DNA of 64,000 bases from J014 sp964486055 (lineage in GTDB: Bacteria; Acidobacteriota; Blastocatellia; Pyrinomonadales; Pyrinomonadaceae): positions 248,001 through 312,000 of the forward strand of contig CAZALE010000001.1 of the NCBI GenBank assembly GCA_964486055.1. The letters run 5' to 3'. Made by a program: the position numbers and the translations under genes. Numbering within the stretch: position 1 is the stretch's first letter; the number at the start of each line of letters is the position of its first letter. Of this stretch, positions 35,267 to 42,533 are shown piece by piece. The notes beneath the pieces are model-generated. The model ran no database searches and was not told where the DNA came from. It worked only from the letters and a program-made list of their open reading frames with translations.

Positions 35267-37513
35267 ATGATGATTAATCTGAAGAAGTTCATTGCGTTTG
35301 TGTTCTCATGTTTTGTACTTTCCAGCATGATTTATGCTCAAGACTCTGGCAAGATTGTTGGAAAGGTTACGTATGGCGGAGGAAAGACGGCCATCCATGA
35401 TGCCATAGTAAGGATATTACCCATCAACCGTAGTGTCTCGACGGATGAAAATGGCAATTATGAAATAAATGATATTCCGAAGGGACGTTATACTATCCTG
35501 GTTCATTTCGAGGGATTCAGCGATGAATCTAGGGCTATCGAGGTTTTACCTGGGCAAACACTGCAGATAGATTTTGATCTAAAACTATCTACGATTCGAG
35601 CTCAGGTGACCGTAACCGCATCGGAAAAGGAGCAATCAGTTTTCGATTCTTTCCAATCTGTTAATTCTGTACCATCAGTTAGGATAGCTGAGAGAGCCGC
35701 GGCATCCATTGGTGATGTTTTGGAAGATGAAACAGGGGTAAATAAGCGTAGCTTCGGTCCTGGAACGTCCCGCCCCGTCATTCGTGGTTTCGATGGGGAT
35801 AGAGTTTTGATTCTCAGTGATGGGGTGCGTTCAGGGTCCGTAAGTTCTCAATCAGGAGATCATGGGGAGCCCATAGAAGCAACCAATGCTGAAAGGATAG
35901 AGGTAGTTAAAGGACCTGCTACTTTACTTTATGGCTCGAATGCTATAGGTGGAGTTGTAAATGTAATAAGTGGAGAGGATTCAGAGTTTCATCAGGGATT
36001 TCGAGGTTTTTTAACTGCAATAGGGGGAACTGCAGACAAACAAGCCATTAGCTCCTCAGGTTTGGAATATGGTTTGAAGAACTTTATGTTTCGTGGCAAT
36101 GTAAGCTTAAATCGCTCGGGTGATTACAACACACCGATAGGTAAGATACTAAATTCCGCCTCCAGAGCTAACTCCGCTTCATTTGGAGTAGGCTACTATG
36201 CAGATAAAGGTTGGCTCAGCGGTAGTTACAATTTCGATTTACGGCGCTACGGCGTCCCATTTGCAAATATTTTCGAAGCTCATGAATCAATCATGGTCGA
36301 GGATGATGAACAAGTAGATTTGCGAATGCGTCGTCAAAACATCAGGATCAGTGGCGGATTCAAGGATATCTCTAACTCTTTCCTCAATCAGATCCAGTAT
36401 AAGCTGGACTATACAAATTACCGGCATAAGGAAATTAAAGTTGTAGATGGCAATGATTTTCCTGGCACTGTCTTTGATAACAAGACCTTTTCCTACCGAA
36501 CTTTATTTGAGCAAGCGCGATACAAGCTTTTAAGTGGTAGGTTTGGCTTCGAAGGATTCAATCGGAATTACAGAATTACTGGTGATGAACAACTAATACA
36601 GGGTAAAGTTAAGCATGATTCGTTTGCTGTTTTCACGCTACAAGAAATTTCCTTGGAGAGAGTAAAGTTTCAATTTGGCGGTAGAATCGAGAACAATCGG
36701 TATAAACCAGAGAATCCTGACCTTCAATCTAGAGATTTCACAGGGTTTTCCGGATCTGTGGGCGTGAATGTTGGATTATGGGAAGGCGGCTCATTTGTTT
36801 TCAATTATACTAACTCATATCGAGCCGCTGCTCTTGAGGAACTCTATAACAACGGACCTCATGTTGGTAATGTCACTTTTGAAATAGGTAACCAAAATCT
36901 ACGAGCAGAGCGAGCGAATGGAGTAGACTTCTCGCTTCGTCATTCGTCTAATAAGTTCAATTTTACTGGAGATGTTTTTTACTACCGCTTAAATAATTTC
37001 ATTTTCCTGGCACCACAGGATGAGGATGGCGACGGACAGGTAGACATCGAGGATGGTCTTCCAGTAGCGCGATATGAGCAAGCAGACGCTGAATACATAG
37101 GAGCTGAAATAAACAGTAACGTAGTCATAAATAAATATTTAGGGACATTTCTTAGCATGGACTCTGTAAGAGCCAGGTTGGTCAATCAAAAGATAAACCT
37201 TCCACGAATTCCGCCTACGAGAGCCAGAGTCGGATTAGACATCCGATATGGAGACTTTAATATCCGTCCAGAGGCTTTGTTCGTAGCGGATCAGAACAAA
37301 ACATTTCCATTAGAGACCAGAACTGGTGGATATGCCGTTTACAACATTGGGGGATCATATGTTATAGGCCGTCAACACCAGGCTCATATATTTACGTTTT
37401 ACCTCTACAATCTGAGTAATAAGCTCTATCGTAATCATGTCTCTTTCATAAAAGACTTTGCCCCGGAGATTGGACGTGGTGTCAGGGTAGGCTACACGAT
37501 CCGATTTTTCTGA
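35267..37513 (+). CDS. TonB-dependent outer membrane receptor with N-terminal carboxypeptidase-like domain
   Basis: This 748-residue protein has a signal peptide (about 1-24, ending IYAQ). A CarboxypepD_reg-like beta-sandwich follows (about 27-105, GKVTYGGGKTAIHDAIVRI). The plug domain contains RPVIRGFDGDRVLILSDG and VVKGPATLLYGSNAIGGVVNV. A 22-strand-type barrel ends in the aromatic C-terminus FF. The barrel and plug resemble those of siderophore, cobalamin or zinc receptors; the substrate is not evident. I start at ATG 35267, 5 bp after a GGGGGT site. A strong terminator follows. Confidence 0.87.
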   Translation: MMINLKKFIAFVFSCFVLSSMIYAQDSGKIVGKVTYGGGKTAIHDAIVRILPINRSVSTDENGNYEINDIPKGRYTILVHFEGFSDESRAIEVLPGQTLQIDFDLKLSTIRAQVTVTASEKEQSVFDSFQSVNSVPSVRIAERAAASIGDVLEDETGVNKRSFGPGTSRPVIRGFDGDRVLILSDGVRSGSVSSQSGDHGEPIEATNAERIEVVKGPATLLYGSNAIGGVVNVISGEDSEFHQGFRGFLTAIGGTADKQAISSSGLEYGLKNFMFRGNVSLNRSGDYNTPIGKILNSASRANSASFGVGYYADKGWLSGSYNFDLRRYGVPFANIFEAHESIMVEDDEQVDLRMRRQNIRISGGFKDISNSFLNQIQYKLDYTNYRHKEIKVVDGNDFPGTVFDNKTFSYRTLFEQARYKLLSGRFGFEGFNRNYRITGDEQLIQGKVKHDSFAVFTLQEISLERVKFQFGGRIENNRYKPENPDLQSRDFTGFSGSVGVNVGLWEGGSFVFNYTNSYRAAALEELYNNGPHVGNVTFEIGNQNLRAERANGVDFSLRHSSNKFNFTGDVFYYRLNNFIFLAPQDEDGDGQVDIEDGLPVARYEQADAEYIGAEINSNVVINKYLGTFLSMDSVRARLVNQKINLPRIPPTRARVGLDIRYGDFNIRPEALFVADQNKTFPLETRTGGYAVYNIGGSYVIGRQHQAHIFTFYLYNLSNKLYRNHVSFIKDFAPEIGRGVRVGYTIRFF

Positions 37514-37534
37514 GCGAAAAGTTAGCTACTTCAT

Positions 37535-37574
37535 AAAAATGCAGAGGTTAATTGTGACTTTCCTCTGCATTTTT
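37535..37574 (+). terminator. Intrinsic terminator after the TonB-dependent receptor
   Basis: A 13-bp perfect stem AAAAATGCAGAGG/CCTCTGCATTTTT (37535-37547 and 37562-37574) ends in a T-run, 22 bp after the stop codon. Confidence 0.88.
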
Positions 37575-37638
37575 TAATTTTTATCGAGATTTAAATCCTG
37601 GACATAGCAGTTTACGTGACTTGACAAAAACTTAATTC

Positions 37639-39066
37639 ATGCAGAAATTAGGAATGATGAACAACTTAAGAAATCTGGCAGATCAACTTTTTGAGAAAAA
37701 GCTTTTGCAGAGCGATTCATCGACTACCAAGCTATCCAGGCATCCAGTGCATGTCGTATATGGAGGGGCGCATTTATTCAAAGCAAATACCCCCAGAAAG
37801 CTAGGAGATTTGGCGCTAGGAGCAATTCAGGAGTTTGCTCCGAATTTTGCTGAGTTTGCAAGGGCTATGTGGCTGCCAGAAGCTGAAACATTGCCCTCGG
37901 AATCTGAATCAATAAAGTCATTAGAAAAAAAATTGATCGATGATGAAAACGTTGTGAAAAATCAAAATTTTCCTGCGTGGCTTGCATGGAAGGTGTATAA
38001 CAGAACTATTTCCAAGCTACGATCCGAACCAGTTGAGGATTTTAGAATAGATTTTGAGGATGGATATGGATTTCGTTCAGATGACGAAGAGGATCATCAT
38101 GCTTTTACTGCCTCAAATGAGCTAGCTTTGAGCATTTTAAGCAACCAAATATCCCCATTTTATGGTTTTCGTCCGAAAGCATTCGCTCCTGAGACGTTTA
38201 AAAGGGCTGTCAGAACCCTAGATATTTTCTTAGAAAACTTGATAGAGCGAGTTCAAGGACGATCTTTGGATAGATTAGTGGTTACGCTTCCTAAAATCAG
38301 GAAAGTACAGGAGGTTGAGATTTTAGCCGAGCTATTGCGAAGTGTAGAGGAGAGAAATCAATTACGAGATGGTACTTTGAAAATAGAACTGATGATAGAG
38401 ACACCTGAGGCACTTATCGATTTTGAAGGTAAGATCCCTCTGAGAAAAATGGTTGAGGCTGGACAGGGAAGAATAGTGGCTGCCCATTTTGGTGCTTTCG
38501 ATTATACGGCGAGTTTTGGTATCGCGGGGATCTATCAACATTTGAGACATGATGTCTGCAACTTTGCTAGACAGATAATGCAAGTAGCCCTGGCGCCGGT
38601 TGGGATTAGATTATCAGATTCCGTGACAATTGAGATGCCAATTCCACCTCATAAAGGTGATCATCTTTCTGCAAATCAAATCCTTGAGAATAAATTGGTG
38701 GTACAAGAAGCGTGGCGTAAACACTTTAACAATATCACCTTTTCATTGAAAAATGGTTTTTATCAGAGTTGGGACTTGCATCCCTCACAACTCGTTGCAC
38801 GTTACGCTGCTGTTTATACATTTTTTCTTCAGGCGTTCAACGATCAGGCAGCTCGATTGAAGAATTTTATCGCTAAGGCAACTCAAGCAAGTTTAACGGG
38901 AAATACTTTTGATGATGCTGCCTCGGCTAATGGGCTCTTGAATTTTTTCAGACAAGGATTAATTTGTGGTGCGTTCGATGAGCAAGAATTGGTTGAAACC
39001 ACTGGATTGACTGCGGAAGATATAAAGACTCTTGATTTTCGACAGATAGTCCAGAAATATTCATGA
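37639..39066 (+). CDS. DUF6986 / citrate-lyase-beta-like (HpcH/HpaI) protein
   Basis: This 475-residue protein resembles a group annotated as DUF6986 and related to HpcH/HpaI aldolases and citrate lyase beta subunits. The distinctive N-terminal region is HVVYGGAHLFKANTPRKLG. Barrel motifs are DFRIDFEDGYG (acidic metal-site candidates), VVTLPKI, IELMIETPEALIDF and VAAHFGAFDYTASFG. The family reaction is probably carbon-carbon bond cleavage or phosphoenolpyruvate-related, but I cannot name a substrate. Several candidate ATGs are clustered at the start (37639, 37654, 37657). It is followed 43 bp later by the ligase-like membrane gene. Confidence 0.65.
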   Translation: MQKLGMMNNLRNLADQLFEKKLLQSDSSTTKLSRHPVHVVYGGAHLFKANTPRKLGDLALGAIQEFAPNFAEFARAMWLPEAETLPSESESIKSLEKKLIDDENVVKNQNFPAWLAWKVYNRTISKLRSEPVEDFRIDFEDGYGFRSDDEEDHHAFTASNELALSILSNQISPFYGFRPKAFAPETFKRAVRTLDIFLENLIERVQGRSLDRLVVTLPKIRKVQEVEILAELLRSVEERNQLRDGTLKIELMIETPEALIDFEGKIPLRKMVEAGQGRIVAAHFGAFDYTASFGIAGIYQHLRHDVCNFARQIMQVALAPVGIRLSDSVTIEMPIPPHKGDHLSANQILENKLVVQEAWRKHFNNITFSLKNGFYQSWDLHPSQLVARYAAVYTFFLQAFNDQAARLKNFIAKATQASLTGNTFDDAASANGLLNFFRQGLICGAFDEQELVETTGLTAEDIKTLDFRQIVQKYS

Positions 39067-39109
39067 GCTACGATCTTCCGAACACTCTAGACTTAATTGA
39101 TCATTCACG

Positions 39110-40375
39110 ATGAAGCTTCGGATAGCAAAGTTCCTGCTTTTATTTTATATATTTTCGCTTGCCTATATTCAGCCATCAATCAGATTTTCAGGATTTTTCA
39201 TCTCGCCGTCAGACCTAATTTTTCTTTTACTTTTCGGGGTTTTCAGCTTTCTAATCGTAAGAGGTGAATTAAAACTTAAAGCTGATTATTTTTACTTGTT
39301 TATTGCGCTTTACTTTTTCACGATGATCGCCTCACTTGTATTTTCGGATTTTTCTTCAAAAAGTCTGATAAAGTTGGTAGGTGAAGCGTACTTAATCTCA
39401 ATACCTGTGGTTTTAATGAATCTGATCGAATCTGAAGAGGAATTAAGGTTAGTTATTTTGTGTTGGATTGCTGGAGCGTTGATTCCATTAATAATCGCTT
39501 TAATTTCGATAGTTGCTTTTTATTTAGGCTCATCGGAGTCTGTATTCTCTTTTTCTTACTATCATTACGGGGGATTACCAATGGGCAATTATCCTCGCAT
39601 TCGCTCTACTTTCATAACTCCAAGTCTTTTATTAAATTATCTGAGCGTTACGATCATCCTTTTACTCATCGCTAAAGAATTGTCGTGGATAAGCCAGAGA
39701 GTTTATCTACTGTTGTTTGTGGCGATTCTAATAGTTTCGTTTTTTACTTTTTCCTCTGGACTTGGTGGAGTGATTCTGATTTTAGGAATTTGGTTTTATA
39801 TGACTCACAAAAATAGAGTGTGGCTTATTGGTTTGATTCTTTCACTAATCGGTGCACTGATATTGTACTTACTCAATTTTGTAGCCTTGAGCCATGATGC
39901 TATGGCTAGCCATGATCCGATATTTGCAGAGTCGTCTCTTTATCCATCTGCTCGTTTATTGGTTTGGCAAGCAAGTATACAAACTATAATGGAAAATCCG
40001 ATTTTTGGAAAAGGCTTAGGGGCTGATGCTTGTCAGGTATTATTCCAAAATACTGATGGAACATTTAGTTTGCTTACTGACGCTCATAATGTTTTCTTAA
40101 ACGTTACAGCACAGTTAGGTCTATTTGGATTAATTACTCTAGTATTGATTATTTTCGCAACCATCCGCCGAGCTTTTTTCAGCGAATTTTCGTCGGTGCG
40201 CCATAGGTTTTTAGCTTCTGCACTTGGCGTTGCATTCGTTTCGGCATTTCTTTATCAGGGTCTTTTGAGTTCATTTGAGGATGCAAGACACATATGGAGT
40301 TTGATTGGATTGATCATGTCGGTAGGAAAACTCAGCGATTTTTCGGAGTCAAGACGTGAGAGCCATGCCTCATGA
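39110..40375 (+). CDS. O-antigen ligase/polymerase-like membrane protein
   Basis: This 421-residue polytopic protein has about ten hydrophobic helices and a large extracytoplasmic loop near 250-310 containing GKGLGADACQ. The Wzy_C-type motif TDAHNVFLNVTAQLGLFGL (about 323) is found in WaaL ligases and Wzy polymerases. These transfer or polymerise surface glycans on the periplasmic face of the inner membrane. Ligase versus polymerase cannot be told from sequence alone. It ends 17 bp from the convergent VWFA gene. Confidence 0.75.
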   Translation: MKLRIAKFLLLFYIFSLAYIQPSIRFSGFFISPSDLIFLLLFGVFSFLIVRGELKLKADYFYLFIALYFFTMIASLVFSDFSSKSLIKLVGEAYLISIPVVLMNLIESEEELRLVILCWIAGALIPLIIALISIVAFYLGSSESVFSFSYYHYGGLPMGNYPRIRSTFITPSLLLNYLSVTIILLLIAKELSWISQRVYLLLFVAILIVSFFTFSSGLGGVILILGIWFYMTHKNRVWLIGLILSLIGALILYLLNFVALSHDAMASHDPIFAESSLYPSARLLVWQASIQTIMENPIFGKGLGADACQVLFQNTDGTFSLLTDAHNVFLNVTAQLGLFGLITLVLIIFATIRRAFFSEFSSVRHRFLASALGVAFVSAFLYQGLLSSFEDARHIWSLIGLIMSVGKLSDFSESRRESHAS

Positions 40376-40392
40376 AACATAAAGCTGACAAG

Positions 40393-41298
40393 TTAGAATT
40401 TAACATTTGGTGGGTGAAATGTTTTGGCTCTGACTATGATACCATCTTGCGCCACTAAGAAAATTCGCCTCTGCTCCAGTGATGCTGGATTGGTAGGCGT
40501 ATAGGACAAGAGATAGCGATTTTTGCGCAACTCATCGCAAATGGTTTTGGCTGCTTCTCTGGCTTGTTCAAAATCAAATGCTAGCCCTCCGGTTCCCTCG
40601 GTTAGTTCTTTGATTACCTGATCTGCTTTTGGTTGATTACGTCGGTAAGCTCCGCCGGTTCTATCTGGTATTTGAAGCGCATAAACAGTTATATCGAGTT
40701 TTTGAAGTTGCTCAAGTGTGTGCTCAAATGAGCTTTTGCTGCCACGATCCACCCCATCTCCCATTATTACTATAGTTGTCTTTCTATTTCCTGGCATTAG
40801 CGGTACTAAAACGTCTTGAACGACCGCCAAGATTGCGTCGAATAGATACGGATTCCCTTGTTTTCTAAGTAGAGCCAGTGATGATTCTATTTTTTTTGGG
40901 TCGTCTGCCCACTCTTGAATGATTTCTGGTTTTTCATCGTATGCAACGATGAATAATTGATCTCCCTCGTAGATTTCGTATGCAAATTCTCTGATTGCTG
41001 CTTGAAGTTTATCTAGGCTTACTCGAAGAGTTTGCGAGTTATCGACTAGCAATACTATTCGCGAGGGTGATGGATCGAATACGAAGCTCTTAATTTTTTG
41101 TTCGATACCGTTTTCGTATAGAAATATCTCGTTTGCTTTTATTAAGCTGTCGGGATTGTCCTTTCTCATTGCGATTACACTCAATATCGTGCTTGCTTCT
41201 GAGGAGGGATTTCTTGACGCTTTGCCCGATTGAGCTGTAGTTATGACTGCAATGGAAAGGACAATCGCCAATGAATTTATTAATTTGTAGAAGCGCAT
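40393..41298 (-). CDS. Secreted VWFA-related protein (acidobacterial type)
   Basis: This protein of about 301 residues has a signal peptide ending ITTAQ and a von Willebrand factor A domain. The metal-site motif is D-N-S-Q-T in VLLVDNSQTLR (near residue 80). The canonical final Ser is replaced by Thr. VIMGDGVDRGS supplies the second acidic site. The short N-terminal beta segment with LYENGIEQKIKSF before the A domain matches the VWFA-related family abundant in Acidobacteriota. Start ATG 41298 overlaps the end of fmdB by 19 bp. Confidence 0.82.
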   Translation of the reverse strand: MRFYKLINSLAIVLSIAVITTAQSGKASRNPSSEASTILSVIAMRKDNPDSLIKANEIFLYENGIEQKIKSFVFDPSPSRIVLLVDNSQTLRVSLDKLQAAIREFAYEIYEGDQLFIVAYDEKPEIIQEWADDPKKIESSLALLRKQGNPYLFDAILAVVQDVLVPLMPGNRKTTIVIMGDGVDRGSKSSFEHTLEQLQKLDITVYALQIPDRTGGAYRRNQPKADQVIKELTEGTGGLAFDFEQAREAAKTICDELRKNRYLLSYTPTNPASLEQRRIFLVAQDGIIVRAKTFHPPNVKF

Positions 41299-41570
41299 CC
41301 TGCAACGTTGCATCCAGAGGAACCACATTCTGCTGGTTTTGATGTATCAGGAGATTTTTCGGTTGATTCACTGGCTGACTTTCCATTAGATTTTCTTGCA
41401 TAGTCAGTTACATACCAACCAGAGCCTTTGAATTGAAAGCCAGACAGCGACAATAATTTTTCGAGTTTTCCTCCACATTCACTGCAGTTTTCTAGAAGAG
41501 GATCAGAGAATTTTTGGATTTTTTCTATTTTGACTCCACATGATAAGCATTTGTATTCATAGATTGGCAT
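41280..41570 (-). CDS. FmdB-family zinc ribbon protein
   Basis: This 96-residue protein begins MPIYEYKCLSCG and has a second Cys pair CSECGG about 20 residues later, forming a zinc ribbon. The F-K-G-S-G-W-Y-V-T-D-Y stretch of the FmdB/putative regulatory protein family follows. The C-terminus is Ser-rich, with extra cysteines (CGSSGC, CAS). Role unknown; some relatives have been linked to regulation. ATG 41570 has AAGGAG upstream. It follows the 6S RNA gene. Confidence 0.85.
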   Translation of the reverse strand: MPIYEYKCLSCGVKIEKIQKFSDPLLENCSECGGKLEKLLSLSGFQFKGSGWYVTDYARKSNGKSASESTEKSPDTSKPAECGSSGCNVAGCASTN

Positions 41571-41608
41571 AAAGACCACTCCTTTTTGTGAGAATATTGC
41601 CAAATTCG

Positions 41609-41829
41609 GGCGGAAGGAACAACCGCATGAGCCGTCCAAACCAGTGATTTGAACCTGTCTCTCAACAGGTGGGTGACCTTCCGCATCTTTAAGGATGCGT
41701 CAAAGCTATGTTCATTAGCAATCCCGAACTATGGAGATCGCACAGAACATAACATCAGTCTCCCTTTCAATGGGTGTTGGCTCAATCACTCATTCGTTTG
41801 TGACGAGCTCTGCAGTAGATTCCTTCGCC
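41609..41829 (-). ncRNA. ssrS: 6S RNA
   Basis: About 220 nt on the minus strand form a long hairpin. The terminal stem is GGCGAAGGAA (41820-41829) with TTCCTTCCGCC (41609-41619), one bulge. An inner stem GAGCC/GGCTC and an apical arm ATGTTC/GAACAT closing a GC-rich tip follow. The 3' half of the central region carries the typical small hairpin ACCTGT-TGAGAG-ACAGGT followed by TTCAA. The location just downstream of zapA is the known 6S context in many bacteria. 6S RNA binds sigma70 RNA polymerase as a promoter mimic in stationary phase. Ends are set by the stem and the predicted start. Confidence 0.8.
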
Positions 41830-41835
41830 ATTAAA

Positions 41836-41864
41836 AATATAGCATATTGGGCAAGTTATCAGAA
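41836..41864 (-). promoter_or_regulatory. Promoter of the 6S RNA gene
   Basis: On the minus strand TTCTGA (41859-41864), a 17-bp spacer and TATATT (41836-41841) place the start at about 41829, exactly at the first base of the 6S terminal stem. The -35 includes the zapA stop codon. Confidence 0.6.
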
Positions 41865-42188
41865 ATTACTTTCAGATTGTTTGAGGAACTTATCCAGCAT
41901 CTCGGCACATTTGGCACTGCGGGTTGCTAATTGATTATCTGTTTGTTCAAGCTGAGTTTTTAGCTGGTATAGCTCGTCAGCGATATGCAGAGCCGTTAGA
42001 ACAGCTACTTTTAGGCTGTCTGCGGTACGAGTAGTAGCTGCTATCTCGCGCATGCGTTCATCGATGTATTCAGCTAGACGAACTACGTAATCACTATCTC
42101 CATCGAAACGTATGTTGTATACCTGATTGTATATCTCGACTTGAACTGATTGCATGGTTTGAAAATCGTCTTTTATTGCTTCTATCAT
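41859..42188 (-). CDS. zapA: Cell division protein ZapA
   Basis: This 109-residue protein has the ZapA FtsZ-stabilising fold. The N-terminal strand region VQVEIYNQVYNIRFDGDSDYVVRLAEYIDERMREIA is followed by a long helix VLTALHIADELYQLKTQLEQ for dimer and tetramer coiled-coil formation. The ATG overlaps the stop of the upstream coiled-coil gene (ATGA), so the two are cotranslated. The 6S RNA gene begins directly after. Confidence 0.88.
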   Translation of the reverse strand: MIEAIKDDFQTMQSVQVEIYNQVYNIRFDGDSDYVVRLAEYIDERMREIAATTRTADSLKVAVLTALHIADELYQLKTQLEQTDNQLATRSAKCAEMLDKFLKQSESNF

Positions 42189-42466
42189 TTTTTCATCAAC
42201 TCTGCCACTTCTGGCTCTAATATGGCCATTGCATCAAGCATGGCTTCGATCTTAAGCTGCACGGCATCTCGTTCGCTCATGAGTCGCTCTACTTTCTCTT
42301 CAAGTCTACTTTTTTCCTCGAGCAAATTTGCAAGCTCATTTCTCAGGGAATTGAGTTCTCGCTTTAAACGTTCGTTCTCATCTTTCATCTTTTTTGCATA
42401 CTCTATTGTTAGATAAATCTTATCTTCGAGATGCGAAAATTTCTCTATTCCTATGGAGTTGTTCAT
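42185..42466 (-). CDS. zapB: ZapB-like coiled-coil cell division protein
   Basis: This 93-residue protein is almost wholly coiled coil with many E, K, R and L heptads. The N-terminus FSHLEDKIYLTIEYAKKMKDENERL matches the layout of ZapB (L-E-x-K-x-x-x-x-I-x-x-x-x-x-L-x-x-E-x-E-x-L). In E. coli ZapB joins ZapA to form a layer over the Z-ring. Here the two genes are adjacent and overlap by 4 bp, which strongly supports a joint function. The Shine-Dalgarno sequence AGGGGGA lies just before the ATG. Confidence 0.7.
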   Translation of the reverse strand: MNNSIGIEKFSHLEDKIYLTIEYAKKMKDENERLKRELNSLRNELANLLEEKSRLEEKVERLMSERDAVQLKIEAMLDAMAILEPEVAELMKK

Positions 42467-42533
42467 TTCCCCCTACCTTGAGAAGCTTCTGTGTTTGATT
42501 ATGAACAAAAATAGGTAGCTACTTCAAGTTTTT

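Noticed and set aside
41649..41934. Small plus-strand reading frames over the zapA-fmdB gap
   Set aside because: They lie antisense to the 6S RNA and zapA, lack ribosome-binding sites and have no recognisable protein features. The RNA structure explains the region better.
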